Shown here in pieces: positions 18,152 to 26,473 of a stretch of DNA of 64,000 nucleotides. The notes beneath the pieces are model-generated. The model had not been told where the DNA came from. It worked only from the letters and a program-made list of their open reading frames with translations, and ran no database searches. The position numbers and the translations under genes are program-made. Source of the stretch: Lutibacter maritimus (lineage in GTDB: Bacteria > Bacteroidota > Bacteroidia > Flavobacteriales > Flavobacteriaceae); NCBI RefSeq assembly GCF_900116115.1, contig NZ_FOZP01000009.1, positions 62,001 through 126,000 of the forward strand, written 5' to 3'. Position 1 is the stretch's first letter; each line of letters begins with the position of its first letter.

Positions 18152-18529
18152 ATGACGTTAACAACCATAATTACATTAATCATAATTGGATTAATGGCAG
18201 GAATTTTAAGCGGACTTGTAGGAGTTGGTGGAGGAATTATAATGGTTCCATTATTTGTATTCTTCTTAGGCTTAACGCAGCACAACGCACAAGGATTAAG
18301 TTTAGCGGTAATGCTGCCGCCTGTTACTTTTTTTGCAGTATACAATTATCACACGGCTGGTGCTGGTGGAAATATAGATTGGCGCGTTGCAGTAATAGTA
18401 TCGCTGCTATTTTTTATTGGTGGATTTATAGGTTCTAAAATTGCGCTTCAAATTGATCAACGTATGTTAAAACGTATATTTGGAGTTTTAATGCTTATTG
18501 TGGCTATTCGGTTAATTTTTACAAAATAA
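18152..18529 (+). CDS. Half-length TauE/SafE family membrane protein
   Basis: The 125-residue protein has about four transmembrane helices and the TauE/SafE repeat motif GILSGLVGVGGGIIMVPLFV near the N-terminus, plus GGFIGSKIALQ. Full-length TauE/SafE sulfite or organosulfonate exporters are about 250 residues with two such halves, so this is a single-repeat member that would need to dimerise. I chose the ATG at 18152 (GTG at 18146 is also possible). Longer in-frame starts overlap the transglycosylase gene. It lies 22 nt upstream of the DUF1456 gene. Confidence 0.8.
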   Translation: MTLTTIITLIIIGLMAGILSGLVGVGGGIIMVPLFVFFLGLTQHNAQGLSLAVMLPPVTFFAVYNYHTAGAGGNIDWRVAVIVSLLFFIGGFIGSKIALQIDQRMLKRIFGVLMLIVAIRLIFTK

Positions 18530-18551
18530 TAAATTTAGAAAAAATATATAA

Positions 18552-18812
18552 ATGGGATTATCAAATAATGATATTTTAAAAAAATTGCGTGTAGCGCATA
18601 AACTTCGTGATACCGATATAGTTGATATATGTAAATTGGTAGATTTTAATGTCTCTAAAAGTGAACTTGGAGCTATATTTAGAAGCGAAGATCACGAAAA
18701 ATATATGGAATGTGGCGATCAAATTTTACGTAATTTTTTGAATGGATTAATCATTCATTTACGTGGGCCGATGCCTCCAAAACAAGATAAAAAAGAACTT
18801 CCTAAAAAATAA
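18552..18812 (+). CDS. Single-repeat DUF1456 (YehS-like) protein
   Basis: The 86-residue protein matches one unit of DUF1456: NNDILKKLRVAHKLRDTDIV, LVDFNVSKSELGAIFRSED and LRNFLNGLIIHLRGP. The E. coli homologue YehS is about twice as long with two such units, so this is a half-size version. Function is unknown. The stop codon lies within a terminator hairpin. It probably shares a transcript with the TauE-like gene. Confidence 0.82.
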   Translation: MGLSNNDILKKLRVAHKLRDTDIVDICKLVDFNVSKSELGAIFRSEDHEKYMECGDQILRNFLNGLIIHLRGPMPPKQDKKELPKK

Positions 18813-18827
18813 TTTAGGAAGTTTTTT
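18796..18827. terminator. Intrinsic terminator after DUF1456 gene
   Basis: The arms AACTTCCTAAA and TTTAGGAAGTT form an 11-bp stem followed by a T-tract on the plus strand. The left arm is the last codons of the DUF1456 gene. The minus-strand gene that converges here ends 9 nt away. Confidence 0.8.
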
Positions 18828-18835
18828 CTATAAAA

Positions 18836-19771
18836 TTAACAGAAAGATTTTTTAACTTCCTGGTATTCATTCATAATTTCTTGAACAATTTCAGCAGCTG
18901 GTTTAATTTCATGAATTAGTCCGGCTATTTGACCTATTTCTAATTCTCCATTTTCTAAATCGCCTTCAAACATACCTAACTTAGCTCTGCCTCTGCCCAA
19001 TTTACTTTTTAATTGCTCAACACTTGCTTTTTGTTGATATAGTTCTTGAAGTTCTGTATAAAATTTATTTTTAATTAACCTTGTAGGCGCTAATTCTTTT
19101 AATGTTAAATGTGTATCGCCATCCTGCGCCTTTACAACCTCTTCTTTAAAATTAATATGTGCGGAAGATTCTGTACTGGTTACAAATCTGCTTCCAATTT
19201 GAACTCCATCTGCTCCCAAAACCATTGCGGCTAACATACCTCTTCCAGTAGCAATTCCTCCAGCAGCAATTAAGGGAATAGTCAATTTTTCTTTCACCAT
19301 AGGAATTAACGTAAACGTAGTTGTTTCTTCTCTTCCGTTATGACCACCAGCTTCAAAACCTTCTGCAACAACTGCATCAACGCCTGCTTCCTGAGATTTA
19401 ACAGCAAACTTTACACTGCTTACAACGTGCACAACGGTAATACCATTTTCTTTTAAAAAAGGCGTCCAAGTTTTTGGATTTCCTGCGGAAGTAAATACTA
19501 TTTTAACACCTTGCTCAACAATAATTTTTAAAATCTCTTCAATATTTGGATACAACATAGGTACGTTAACACCAAAAGGTTTATTAGTAGCTTTTTTACA
19601 TTTTTGAATATGTTCTTTTAACACTTCTGGATACATAGATCCTGCCCCAATTATTCCCAATCCACCAGCATTACTAACCGCTGATGCTAATTTCCACCCA
19701 CTATTCCAAACCATACCTGCTTGAATTAATGGATATTCTATATGAAATAATTCTGTAATTCTATTTTTCAT
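18836..19771 (-). CDS. Nitronate monooxygenase / FabK-like FMN-dependent oxidoreductase
   Basis: The 311-residue TIM-barrel flavoprotein of the NPD family has EYPLIQAGMVW at the N-terminus, SNAGGLGIIGAG, VNVPML, VFTSAGNP, VVAEGFEAGGHNG (with the conserved His) and AAGGIATGRGMLAAMVLGADGVQIGSRF (phosphate loop). The family includes nitronate monooxygenase and enoyl-ACP reductase II (FabK), and both names are used for similar proteins, so the reaction is uncertain. Its ATG directly abuts the stop of the secreted subtilase gene, suggesting one transcript with mnmA and the subtilase. Confidence 0.82.
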   Translation of the reverse strand: MKNRITELFHIEYPLIQAGMVWNSGWKLASAVSNAGGLGIIGAGSMYPEVLKEHIQKCKKATNKPFGVNVPMLYPNIEEILKIIVEQGVKIVFTSAGNPKTWTPFLKENGITVVHVVSSVKFAVKSQEAGVDAVVAEGFEAGGHNGREETTTFTLIPMVKEKLTIPLIAAGGIATGRGMLAAMVLGADGVQIGSRFVTSTESSAHINFKEEVVKAQDGDTHLTLKELAPTRLIKNKFYTELQELYQQKASVEQLKSKLGRGRAKLGMFEGDLENGELEIGQIAGLIHEIKPAAEIVQEIMNEYQEVKKSFC

Positions 19772-21430
19772 TTAATCTTTAAAGAATTTTGAAATTTTAT
19801 TATTTGTTCCGAATGAAGTTTTAATTATATACAACCCTTTTGGTAATTGAGAAATTTCTAATTTAGGCAGATTTTTAAATACATTTTTTTCTATTAACTT
19901 CTTGCCTAATAAAGAATAAATTGTAACCTCAATTTCGTTAATATCTGTAGGAAAATAAAAATTTAAATAATCGTTAACCGGATTTGGGTAAAATTTAAAA
20001 TATTCATTATCAAGTATTGCCTCTTCAACTGATAACGTATTGTAAATTGTTTCAAAATTTGGTATTCCATATCCTTCATGGTTGGTTGGATTAGAATATA
20101 AATGAGCACTTTCTTTTACAATTTGCGTAATTTCTGCATTTGTTTTATTAGGAAATGCTTGCCATAAACAAGTAACCATACCGGCCATTATTGGACCTGA
20201 AAATGATGTTCCGTTAGAAGTTGCTATTGATCCAGATGCATTAATTATATACACTCCGGCACCTTCTGCACATACATCTGGCTTAACTCTTCCATCATAC
20301 GTTGGCCCATAAGAACTGAAATTTGCAATAAATTTATCTTTATCAACAGCCCCAATACTTAAAACTGATGGTGCATCAGCTGGTGCAATTATATAGTGCC
20401 AAGAATTATTTCCTTCATTTCCTGCTGAATTTACTAATAACATACCTCTAGAAAATGCTATTTCAGCACCTCTTGTAATGAATGTGGTTTGCCCATCCAT
20501 ATTATTGTATGTATAGTTATAATTTATATCATCAAATTCATAATATCCTAAAGATGTGTTAATAACATCAACCCCTAATCTATCGGCTTCTTCAGCAGCT
20601 TCTACCCATAAACTTTCTTCTAAAGGTGTTTCATTATAATAATCTTCTGTAATAAATAAATAAAAGCTAGCATCGGGAGCTGTACCTACAAAATCGTTTG
20701 TTGCTATACCATCATCAGAATAAATATAGCATGCAATTGTAGAAAGTACTGCCATACCATGATAATATCCCGTATAAAAATTTGCGTTTCTATTTACAAA
20801 ATCATAACCTCCTAATATTTGATTGTTATCTCTCAGTCTTTGAAAAGCACTAAAAGTATCTACATTTGGAAAACCTGCATCAATTACTGCAATTTGCATT
20901 CCTGCACCAGTAAAATTATTATGATGCAATATTTCTCCCTTCAACATTTGAATTTGGTTTGCGGCTTGCCCATAATTAAAATTAGTGGCTATTTTTAATT
21001 TATTTTGTGACTTGCTTTTTACATTCTGATTTGAGTTTTTCCTATCTGAAAGTATATTTTTATCAGCAAATTCAATAGAAGCTACTATATTTGTTCCATT
21101 AACCTGTAAAGCATTTAAAGCATCAATTGCTTCATAAGTTCCTTTTACGTGTAAAGCATTTAACCATTTAGATTTTGCTAAAACTGATATTCCTGAAGCA
21201 CTTTCAACCAAATCTATATATGAAGCTTCAATAGGAACATCTTTAAAATCTAAAGGAATATTATATCTGCTTCGTCTATCTAATGCTCTTTGAGTTAGCA
21301 TTGTTAAAGGAGCATTTAAAAATGTATTTTTACTGGGTTTATCATTAAAATACACCCAAGCATCTTCATCTTGAGCATTCATAATACTCACAGAAAATAT
21401 TAACAAAAACAATAGCAGTTTACTTTTCAC
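19772..21430 (-). CDS. Secreted S8 subtilisin-like peptidase with type IX secretion C-terminal domain
   Basis: The subtilase triad is visible: Asp in AVIDAGFPNVD, His in YYHGMAVLS, and Ser in NGTSFSGPIMAGM, with Asn in NSAGNEGNNSW. The C-terminal 80 residues (FKFYPNPVNDYLNFYF ... LPKGLYIIKTSFG ... KFFKD) form a type A T9SS sorting domain, so the protein is exported across the outer membrane. I prefer the GTG start at 21430, which gives a clean signal peptide (MKSKLLLFLLIFSVSIMNAQ) and 552 residues. A TTG at 21460 would add 10 residues. It begins 35 nt after mnmA ends. Confidence 0.9.
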   Translation of the reverse strand: MKSKLLLFLLIFSVSIMNAQDEDAWVYFNDKPSKNTFLNAPLTMLTQRALDRRSRYNIPLDFKDVPIEASYIDLVESASGISVLAKSKWLNALHVKGTYEAIDALNALQVNGTNIVASIEFADKNILSDRKNSNQNVKSKSQNKLKIATNFNYGQAANQIQMLKGEILHHNNFTGAGMQIAVIDAGFPNVDTFSAFQRLRDNNQILGGYDFVNRNANFYTGYYHGMAVLSTIACYIYSDDGIATNDFVGTAPDASFYLFITEDYYNETPLEESLWVEAAEEADRLGVDVINTSLGYYEFDDINYNYTYNNMDGQTTFITRGAEIAFSRGMLLVNSAGNEGNNSWHYIIAPADAPSVLSIGAVDKDKFIANFSSYGPTYDGRVKPDVCAEGAGVYIINASGSIATSNGTSFSGPIMAGMVTCLWQAFPNKTNAEITQIVKESAHLYSNPTNHEGYGIPNFETIYNTLSVEEAILDNEYFKFYPNPVNDYLNFYFPTDINEIEVTIYSLLGKKLIEKNVFKNLPKLEISQLPKGLYIIKTSFGTNNKISKFFKD

Positions 21431-21465
21431 ATATAAGAATTTAGAAAACCTAAAATACAATTATT

Positions 21466-22653
21466 TTATGATATAACCCCAGAACCTAATAACTCATCAT
21501 TTATATACCAAGCTACAAATTGTCCTTCGGTTATGGCAGATTGTGGATTTTCAAATTCCACATACAATCCATCTTTAACCTTGTATAAAGTTGCATTTTC
21601 TAATTTTTGACGATACCTAATTCTAGCCAATACAGGTAAACTTTCACCATCATTCAAGGCTAAATCTGTTCTTATCCAATGGATTTCTTCATTGTTTACA
21701 AATAAAACATTTCTGTACAATCCTTGATGATTTTTACCTTCACCCGTATAAATTACATTTTCAACCACATCTGTATCAATAACAAATAAAGGTTCTTTTG
21801 TGCCACCAACTGCTAAACCTTTTCGCTGACCTTTTGTAAAATAATGAGCACCTTGGTGCTTTGCAACAACTTTACCTTGATTAACTGAATATTTTGTTTT
21901 TTTTGCATAAAAAGCAAGTTCTTCTTCTTTACAAGTAAAAACTGGAACCTTTTGATTATAAACTTCAGAAGTTGCTGGAATTTGAACAATTACTCCTTCT
22001 TTAGGTTGCAGCTTTTGCTGTAAAAATTCAGGTAATCGTACTTTTCCAATAAAACATAATCCTTGCGAATCTTTTTTATCTGCTGTAATTAAATCTTGTT
22101 CTGCAGCTATTTTTCGAACTTCTGGTTTCGTTAATTCTCCAATTGGAAATAATGCTTTTGCTAATTGCTCTTGAGAAAGCTGGCATAAAAAATAGGATTG
22201 ATCTTTATTCCCATCTTTACCTGCCAAAAGTTTATAAACTGGTTTTTTATCAATAATTTCTTCACCTTTGCGGCAATAATGACCTGTTGCAACATAATCT
22301 GCGCCTAAATCCAATGCAATTTTTAAAAAAACATCAAATTTAATTTCACGGTTACATAAAACATCAGGATTTGGTGTACGTCCTTTTTCATATTCATGAA
22401 ACATATAATCAACAATACGCTCTTTATATTGTTCACTTAAATCAACCACTTGAAAAGGAATTCCTAACTTTTCGGCTACAATCATAGCATCGTTACTATC
22501 TTCTAACCACGGACATTCATTAGAAATAGTTACAGATTCATCGTGCCAATTTTTCATAAACAAGCCAATTACTTCGTAGCCTTGCTCCTTTAATAAATAT
22601 GCAGCAACACTACTATCTACACCTCCCGAAAGTCCAACAATTACACGTTTCAT
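21466..22653 (-). CDS. mnmA: tRNA-specific 2-thiouridylase MnmA
   Basis: The 395-residue protein carries the ATP pyrophosphatase P-loop [13 protein letters not shown], the catalytic Cys regions [12 protein letters not shown] and GLCFIGK (second Cys), and the GHYCRKG and [10 protein letters not shown] motifs. MnmA activates U34 of Lys, Glu and Gln tRNAs and inserts sulfur. It heads a minus-strand unit with the T9SS subtilase and the nitronate-monooxygenase-like gene. A promoter element lies 19 nt upstream. Confidence 0.95.
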   Translation of the reverse strand: MKRVIVGLSGGVDSSVAAYLLKEQGYEVIGLFMKNWHDESVTISNECPWLEDSNDAMIVAEKLGIPFQVVDLSEQYKERIVDYMFHEYEKGRTPNPDVLCNREIKFDVFLKIALDLGADYVATGHYCRKGEEIIDKKPVYKLLAGKDGNKDQSYFLCQLSQEQLAKALFPIGELTKPEVRKIAAEQDLITADKKDSQGLCFIGKVRLPEFLQQKLQPKEGVIVQIPATSEVYNQKVPVFTCKEEELAFYAKKTKYSVNQGKVVAKHQGAHYFTKGQRKGLAVGGTKEPLFVIDTDVVENVIYTGEGKNHQGLYRNVLFVNNEEIHWIRTDLALNDGESLPVLARIRYRQKLENATLYKVKDGLYVEFENPQSAITEGQFVAWYINDELLGSGVIS

Positions 22654-22671
22654 TTTAAAAATTTTAGCCTA

Positions 22672-22679
22672 CAAAGTTA
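22672..22679 (-). promoter_or_regulatory. Putative -7 promoter element for mnmA
   Basis: The plus strand reads CAAAGTTA (TAACTTTG on the minus strand), matching TAnnTTTG. A TTG on the minus strand about 17 nt further upstream could be the -33 element. Confidence 0.55.
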
Positions 22680-22789
22680 CAACTTCTAGTTAGTAACAAA
22701 AAGTTAATTTTTAATTGTTTAAATATCTGTTCTATGAATCAGTAACCAAAACAAAATTTATTTTTAAATTCGCTTAAAATGAAGTTTTT

Positions 22790-23458
22790 ATGAAGTTTAA
22801 TTTAATATACTTAACGCTTATTTTAATTAGTTTTAAAACGTACGCTCAATTGCCCGAAGGTTTTGTGTATGTAACTAATGAAATTCCTTCCATAAAGACT
22901 GAACTTCGCTATTTTTCTGAAAATAATTTTGTGGGTAGTATTATTGATGGATACAAAGCCAATACCACAATACTAACTAAGGAAGCTACAATAGCATTAA
23001 AAAATGTACAAGAACAACTATTAAAGAAAAACTTATCGCTTAAAATTTATGATGCCTATAGACCACAAAAAGCTGTGAATTACTTTTGGAAGTGGTCAAA
23101 AAATTTAAACGATACTTTAATGAAACAGCAATATTATCCGAATTTAAAAAAATACGATATTTTTACAAGACAGTTTATTGCCAAATACTCCAGACATAGT
23201 AGTGGTAGTACTGTTGATGTAACTATAGTTGATAATATTACTGGTAAAGAATTAGATATGGGAACTCCTTATGATTTTTTTGGTGAAGAATCTTCTATAA
23301 ATTTTAAAGGTATTAACGAAACACAGCAAAAAAATAGAATGTTATTACTGCAAATAATGTTGCGTAATGAATTTAGAAATTATCCGAAAGAATGGTGGCA
23401 TTATACTTTAAAAAATGAACCATTTAAAAACCAATATTTTAATTTTGATGTAAAATAA
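22790..23458 (+). CDS. D-Ala-D-Ala dipeptidase-like M15 metallopeptidase, exported
   Basis: The 222-residue protein has a signal peptide (ends near FKTYAQ) and VanX/DdpX-type motifs: LKIYDAYRPQKAVNYF, SRHSSGSTVDVTIVD with the Zn-binding His and Asp, GTPYDFFGEES, and EWWHYTL with the catalytic Glu and third Zn ligand His. These enzymes hydrolyse D-Ala-D-Ala. Chromosomal exported forms probably take part in peptidoglycan turnover rather than vancomycin resistance. It is a single gene, convergent with the cold-shock gene. Confidence 0.88.
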   Translation: MKFNLIYLTLILISFKTYAQLPEGFVYVTNEIPSIKTELRYFSENNFVGSIIDGYKANTTILTKEATIALKNVQEQLLKKNLSLKIYDAYRPQKAVNYFWKWSKNLNDTLMKQQYYPNLKKYDIFTRQFIAKYSRHSSGSTVDVTIVDNITGKELDMGTPYDFFGEESSINFKGINETQQKNRMLLLQIMLRNEFRNYPKEWWHYTLKNEPFKNQYFNFDVK

Positions 23459-23485
23459 AAAAGCCTATTATAAAAATAATAGGCT
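23456..23485 (-). terminator. Intrinsic terminator of the cold-shock gene
   Basis: The 9-bp stem AGCCTATTA / TAATAGGCT has a 6-nt loop. The T-rich tail (TTTTTTATTTTA) lies on the minus strand, so it terminates the csp transcript. There is no T-tract on the plus side. Confidence 0.75.
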
Positions 23486-23511
23486 CTGCATCTTAAAAGG
23501 CAAGTATATAA

Positions 23512-23703
23512 TTAAATAACTTTTACGTTTACTGCGTTTAATCCTTTTCTACCGTCTTGTAAATCGAATTCTACCTCATCACCTTCGCGAATCTCATCGA
23601 TTAATCCAGAAATGTGTACAAAATGTTCTTTGTTTGAACCATCTTCTTTTATGAATCCAAATCCTTTAGCTTCATTGAAGAATTTTACTGTTCCTTTACT
23701 CAT
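23512..23703 (-). CDS. CspA-family cold-shock protein
   Basis: The 63-residue protein is a single cold-shock domain with both RNA-binding motifs: KGFGFI (RNP1) and EHFVHIS (RNP2-like, with His replacing the first aromatic), in the frame MSKGTVKFFNEAKGFGFIKE. It binds single-stranded nucleic acid and acts as an RNA chaperone. The 5' leader is short (about 25 nt from the promoter element), unlike the long leader of E. coli cspA, so thermosensor control through a long 5' UTR is not indicated. Confidence 0.95.
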   Translation of the reverse strand: MSKGTVKFFNEAKGFGFIKEDGSNKEHFVHISGLIDEIREGDEVEFDLQDGRKGLNAVNVKVI

Positions 23704-23733
23704 TATTAAAAATTTAAAATATTATATTAATTG

Positions 23734-23741
23734 CAAATGTA
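23734..23741 (-). promoter_or_regulatory. Putative -7 promoter element for the cold-shock gene
   Basis: The plus strand reads CAAATGTA (TACATTTG on the minus strand), matching TAnnTTTG, 31 nt upstream of the ATG. Confidence 0.55.
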
Positions 23742-23837
23742 CTCTTTTATTATTTAAATCTATTATTTTTAATAAATTATATTTTATTTTAAATAAAACA
23801 CACAAAATTTATTAAAAAAATAATTATTTTTTATGGA

Positions 23838-24464
23838 TTAAGATAATCTATAAATTTCCATAATTTCATCTAATATTTTATTAAAATTGATTTTTAAATC
23901 TATCAATTCTCCAGTGTGTATATCCCATACCCAGCCGTGTACTGTTATATTTCTTTTTTTAAATGCTTGTTGAACATCTGATGTTTTTAAAATGTTAACA
24001 CATTGTTCTTGAACGTTTAATTCTACCAACCTATCATATTTTTTTTCTTCACAAGTAATTAAATCAAGTTCAGTTTTATGCAATCTATACACATCTCTAA
24101 TATTTCTTAACCAAGGATTTAATATTCCTAAATCTTTAGATTGCATTGCTGCTTTTACTCCACCGCATGAATAATGCCCACAAACAATTACGTGTTGAAC
24201 TTCTAAATGGCTTACGGCATAATTTATCACGGACATTACATTTAAATCAGTATTAGGAACCATGTTTGCTATATTTCTATGAACAAAAACATCACCAGGT
24301 TGAACACCCATTAAATCTTCTGCAGAAACACGACTATCTGAACAACCAATGTATAAAATTTGAGGCGATTGACCTTTTCCTAATTCTTTAAAATATTCTG
24401 GATCTAATTTTAATTTTTCAGATATCCATTTTTTATTGTTTTCAAATATTGTAGCTATATTCAA
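23838..24464 (-). CDS. Beta-class carbonic anhydrase
   Basis: The 208-residue protein has the beta-CA zinc site: Cys-x-Asp-x-Arg in GCSDSRVSAEDL, then HYSCGGVKAA with the His and second Cys. VFVHRNIANMVPNTDLN is the typical substrate region. It interconverts CO2 and bicarbonate in the cytoplasm. No signal peptide is seen. It is a separate gene between the cold-shock gene and the YwqK-like gene, with no clear promoter match. A SulP anion transporter at 54.1 kb could supply the related ion, but no link is shown. Confidence 0.92.
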   Translation of the reverse strand: MNIATIFENNKKWISEKLKLDPEYFKELGKGQSPQILYIGCSDSRVSAEDLMGVQPGDVFVHRNIANMVPNTDLNVMSVINYAVSHLEVQHVIVCGHYSCGGVKAAMQSKDLGILNPWLRNIRDVYRLHKTELDLITCEEKKYDRLVELNVQEQCVNILKTSDVQQAFKKRNITVHGWVWDIHTGELIDLKINFNKILDEIMEIYRLS

Positions 24465-24533
24465 TGTTTTATTTTTTTGGTTAATAATTTATATCACAAA
24501 TAAAAGAAAAAAAATGATTTAAAAAAGTTTTAA

Positions 24534-25190
24534 TTAATTCTTACCATCATTGTAATATTTCCAATCGCCTACTCTTTCATCATTTTCATAAGCACCTGTA
24601 TAAATAAGTTTTCCATCAACGTTGTAATAATTTGCCTGTCCGTTTAAAACACCATTTATATAATGTAAATCTTCTAGCAGTGTACCGTTGTCGGCATAAC
24701 GTTTTATGTTTCCATCTAATTTTCCGTTCTTATAAATTAGTTGTTCGCTTATTTTTGAGTTTTTAAAATAACTTAGGTAAGATCCTTCTAAAACACCATC
24801 AATATAATTTTCTTCAATCATTAAAGTTCCGTCAGGATAATAGTAAACCCATTTTCCAACGCGGATTTTTCCATTCATTTTCCCTTCACTTTCTTTAGTG
24901 CCATCTTCTTTATAATATACAACACTAGCAATATTGTTATCTTTTGAAAAAGTTTTAATTATTATAGGATGTTCAGAACTTAAAATGCTATAATATTTAA
25001 AAACTCCTATTTCTTTATCAGCTTCAAACTGACCTTCATATCGAATTCTATTATTACTATGATATTTTTTCCAAACTCCAGTTTTTCTCCCTTTTGAATC
25101 TAATTGATTTATTTTCTCTTGTGCATTTAAATTTATTGGAGCAAGTAGTATACAGGTAAAAATTAATAATATTGTTTTATAAATTTTCAT
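24534..25190 (-). CDS. YwqK-like MORN-type repeat protein, exported
   Basis: The 218-residue protein has a signal peptide (ends near PINLNAQ) and repeats of the MORN/YwqK type, about 22 residues each, for example GVWKKYHSNNRIRYEGQF, GKWVYYYPDGTLMIEENY and GNIKRYADNGTLLEDLHY. Databases often label such proteins as YwqK-family antitoxins, but here no toxin gene is adjacent and the protein is exported, so a structural or envelope role is more likely. It begins 9 nt after the end of the heme-binding-domain gene. Confidence 0.78.
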   Translation of the reverse strand: MKIYKTILLIFTCILLAPINLNAQEKINQLDSKGRKTGVWKKYHSNNRIRYEGQFEADKEIGVFKYYSILSSEHPIIIKTFSKDNNIASVVYYKEDGTKESEGKMNGKIRVGKWVYYYPDGTLMIEENYIDGVLEGSYLSYFKNSKISEQLIYKNGKLDGNIKRYADNGTLLEDLHYINGVLNGQANYYNVDGKLIYTGAYENDERVGDWKYYNDGKN

Positions 25191-25199
25191 TTCAATATT

Positions 25200-25631
25200 T
25201 TATTTAATTGTTTTAACCCAATTTAAAAGCGTATTGTATTGGTCTTCGGTCATTTTAGCGTCTTTATGAATAATTAAATAACTTTTTAAAGGCATTTTTT
25301 GTTCCTCTAACTCTTCTTCAATGTCTTTTATTATATGACTTTTTTGATTTTCGTTATACACAGTCCATTCAGAAAAATTTAAGTGTTCTTTACCTTCATT
25401 TACATGAGAAGCTAAGTACCATGAAATTGGGGCAATTTCGCTATACCAAGGGTAAACAGTATTGTTTGAATGACAATCATTGCATGATGTTTTCAATATT
25501 TCTTGAACTTCAGTAGGTACATCAACAACTTTAGAAATATCATTTGAATAATTTTGAGAATTATTTTTCTCAGGTCTAATAAATTGAATTAAAACAACAA
25601 CAGCCAAAATGGCTAATAAAATTTTTTTCAT
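25200..25631 (-). CDS. Heme-binding domain protein (c-type, single CxxCH)
   Basis: The 143-residue protein has an N-terminal signal/anchor (KKILLAILAVVVLIQFIRP) and one c-type heme site, SCNDCHSNNTVYPWYSEIAP. The pattern is typical of the Bacteroidota Haem_bd domain, with the downstream AHVNEGKEHLNFSEW-like motif (here SHVNEGKEHLNFSEW). A periplasmic electron carrier or sensor role is likely but unproven. It is followed 9 nt later by the YwqK-like gene in the same orientation. Confidence 0.85.
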   Translation of the reverse strand: MKKILLAILAVVVLIQFIRPEKNNSQNYSNDISKVVDVPTEVQEILKTSCNDCHSNNTVYPWYSEIAPISWYLASHVNEGKEHLNFSEWTVYNENQKSHIIKDIEEELEEQKMPLKSYLIIHKDAKMTEDQYNTLLNWVKTIK

Positions 25632-25724
25632 AATTTTTAAATTTAAAACCTTATTTTAATAACGCTAAAATAGGTATCTTTAATATTTAAACATACTTAT
25701 ATTCTATTAATATTTCAAAATAAA

Positions 25725-25853
25725 ATGGGAATTTCAAATTTTTGGTTTTACGCCATTATGATAATTGCAATAGCACATGTTGTTGCTGGTTTTGTGTATT
25801 TATTGTATAAACTCTCATCAAAGAAAAAAGACAAACACAGTAAAGATGAGTAA
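25725..25853 (+). CDS. Small membrane protein (42 residues)
   Basis: An ATG at 25725 opens a 42-codon frame, MGISNFWFYAIMIIAIAHVV continuing into AGFVYLLYKL and a Lys-rich tail (SSKKKDKHSKDE). This is one transmembrane helix with a cytoplasmic basic tail, which looks like a real small protein rather than noise. Its last 8 nt overlap the start of the next gene (ATGAGTAA arrangement), suggesting coupling. Family not recognised. Confidence 0.65.
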   Translation: MGISNFWFYAIMIIAIAHVVAGFVYLLYKLSSKKKDKHSKDE

Positions 25854-26415
25854 AGATTATTTAATTTATCAACTTAATACTATTGAAAATGCTCGGCGTG
25901 ACAATAGATTAAAAGTTGCCAATTTAGTAATTGAAAACAAAAATTTTTTTCAGTTTTTACTTGAAATAGTTTTTGAGTTAAACAATAAAACAGGCATAAA
26001 AGCAGCTTGGATATTAGAGTTGGTTTGTGAACAAAAATTAGATTGGCTTGTTCCACATTTAGATAATTTCACTAAAAACATTTCAATAGTAACTCAAGAC
26101 AGCGCTGTACGACCAATTTCTAAAATATGTAATTTCATGGCAATTGCATATACTTCTAAAAAAGATAGTTTATTAAAAGTCCAACTGAAAAAAAACCATA
26201 TCGATTTAATTATTGAAGCTGGTTTTGACTGGATGATTAGCAACCACAAAGTTGCCACAAAAGCTTATGCAATGAATACATTATATTTATTTGGAAAAAA
26301 CTATAATTGGGTTCATGAAGAACTAAAACTAATTATTCAACAAAATATTACAACTGAAAGTGCCGCTTATAAAGCACGCGGAAAGATAACTTTAGCACTG
26401 ATAAACAAGAAATAA
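25846..26415 (+). CDS. Conserved hypothetical alpha-helical protein upstream of purB
   Basis: The 189-residue protein starts at the ATG at 25846 (MSKDYLIYQLNTIENARRDN). An in-frame upstream start would run through the small membrane protein gene and is unlikely. It is mostly predicted helix, with segments such as GIKAAWILELVCEQKLDWLVPHL and KVATKAYAMNTLYLFGK that look like HEAT-type helical pairs. No signal peptide or catalytic motif is seen. I recall similar proteins beside purB in Flavobacteriaceae. Function unknown. Confidence 0.78.
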   Translation: MSKDYLIYQLNTIENARRDNRLKVANLVIENKNFFQFLLEIVFELNNKTGIKAAWILELVCEQKLDWLVPHLDNFTKNISIVTQDSAVRPISKICNFMAIAYTSKKDSLLKVQLKKNHIDLIIEAGFDWMISNHKVATKAYAMNTLYLFGKNYNWVHEELKLIIQQNITTESAAYKARGKITLALINKK

Positions 26416-26441
26416 AACTATCTAATTTAGCTTAATTTCAT

Positions 26442-26449
26442 TAATTTTG
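26442..26449 (+). promoter_or_regulatory. Putative -7 promoter element for purB
   Basis: TAATTTTG matches TAnnTTTG, followed by CATTTTTC. The purB ATG is 24 nt downstream. Confidence 0.6.
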
Positions 26450-26473
26450 CATTTTTCAACTTAAAACTAACAA

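Noticed and set aside
24534-25190. YwqK-type gene as part of a toxin-antitoxin system
   Set aside because: The protein has a signal peptide and MORN-like repeats and there is no toxin gene beside it. The antitoxin label reflects database naming only.
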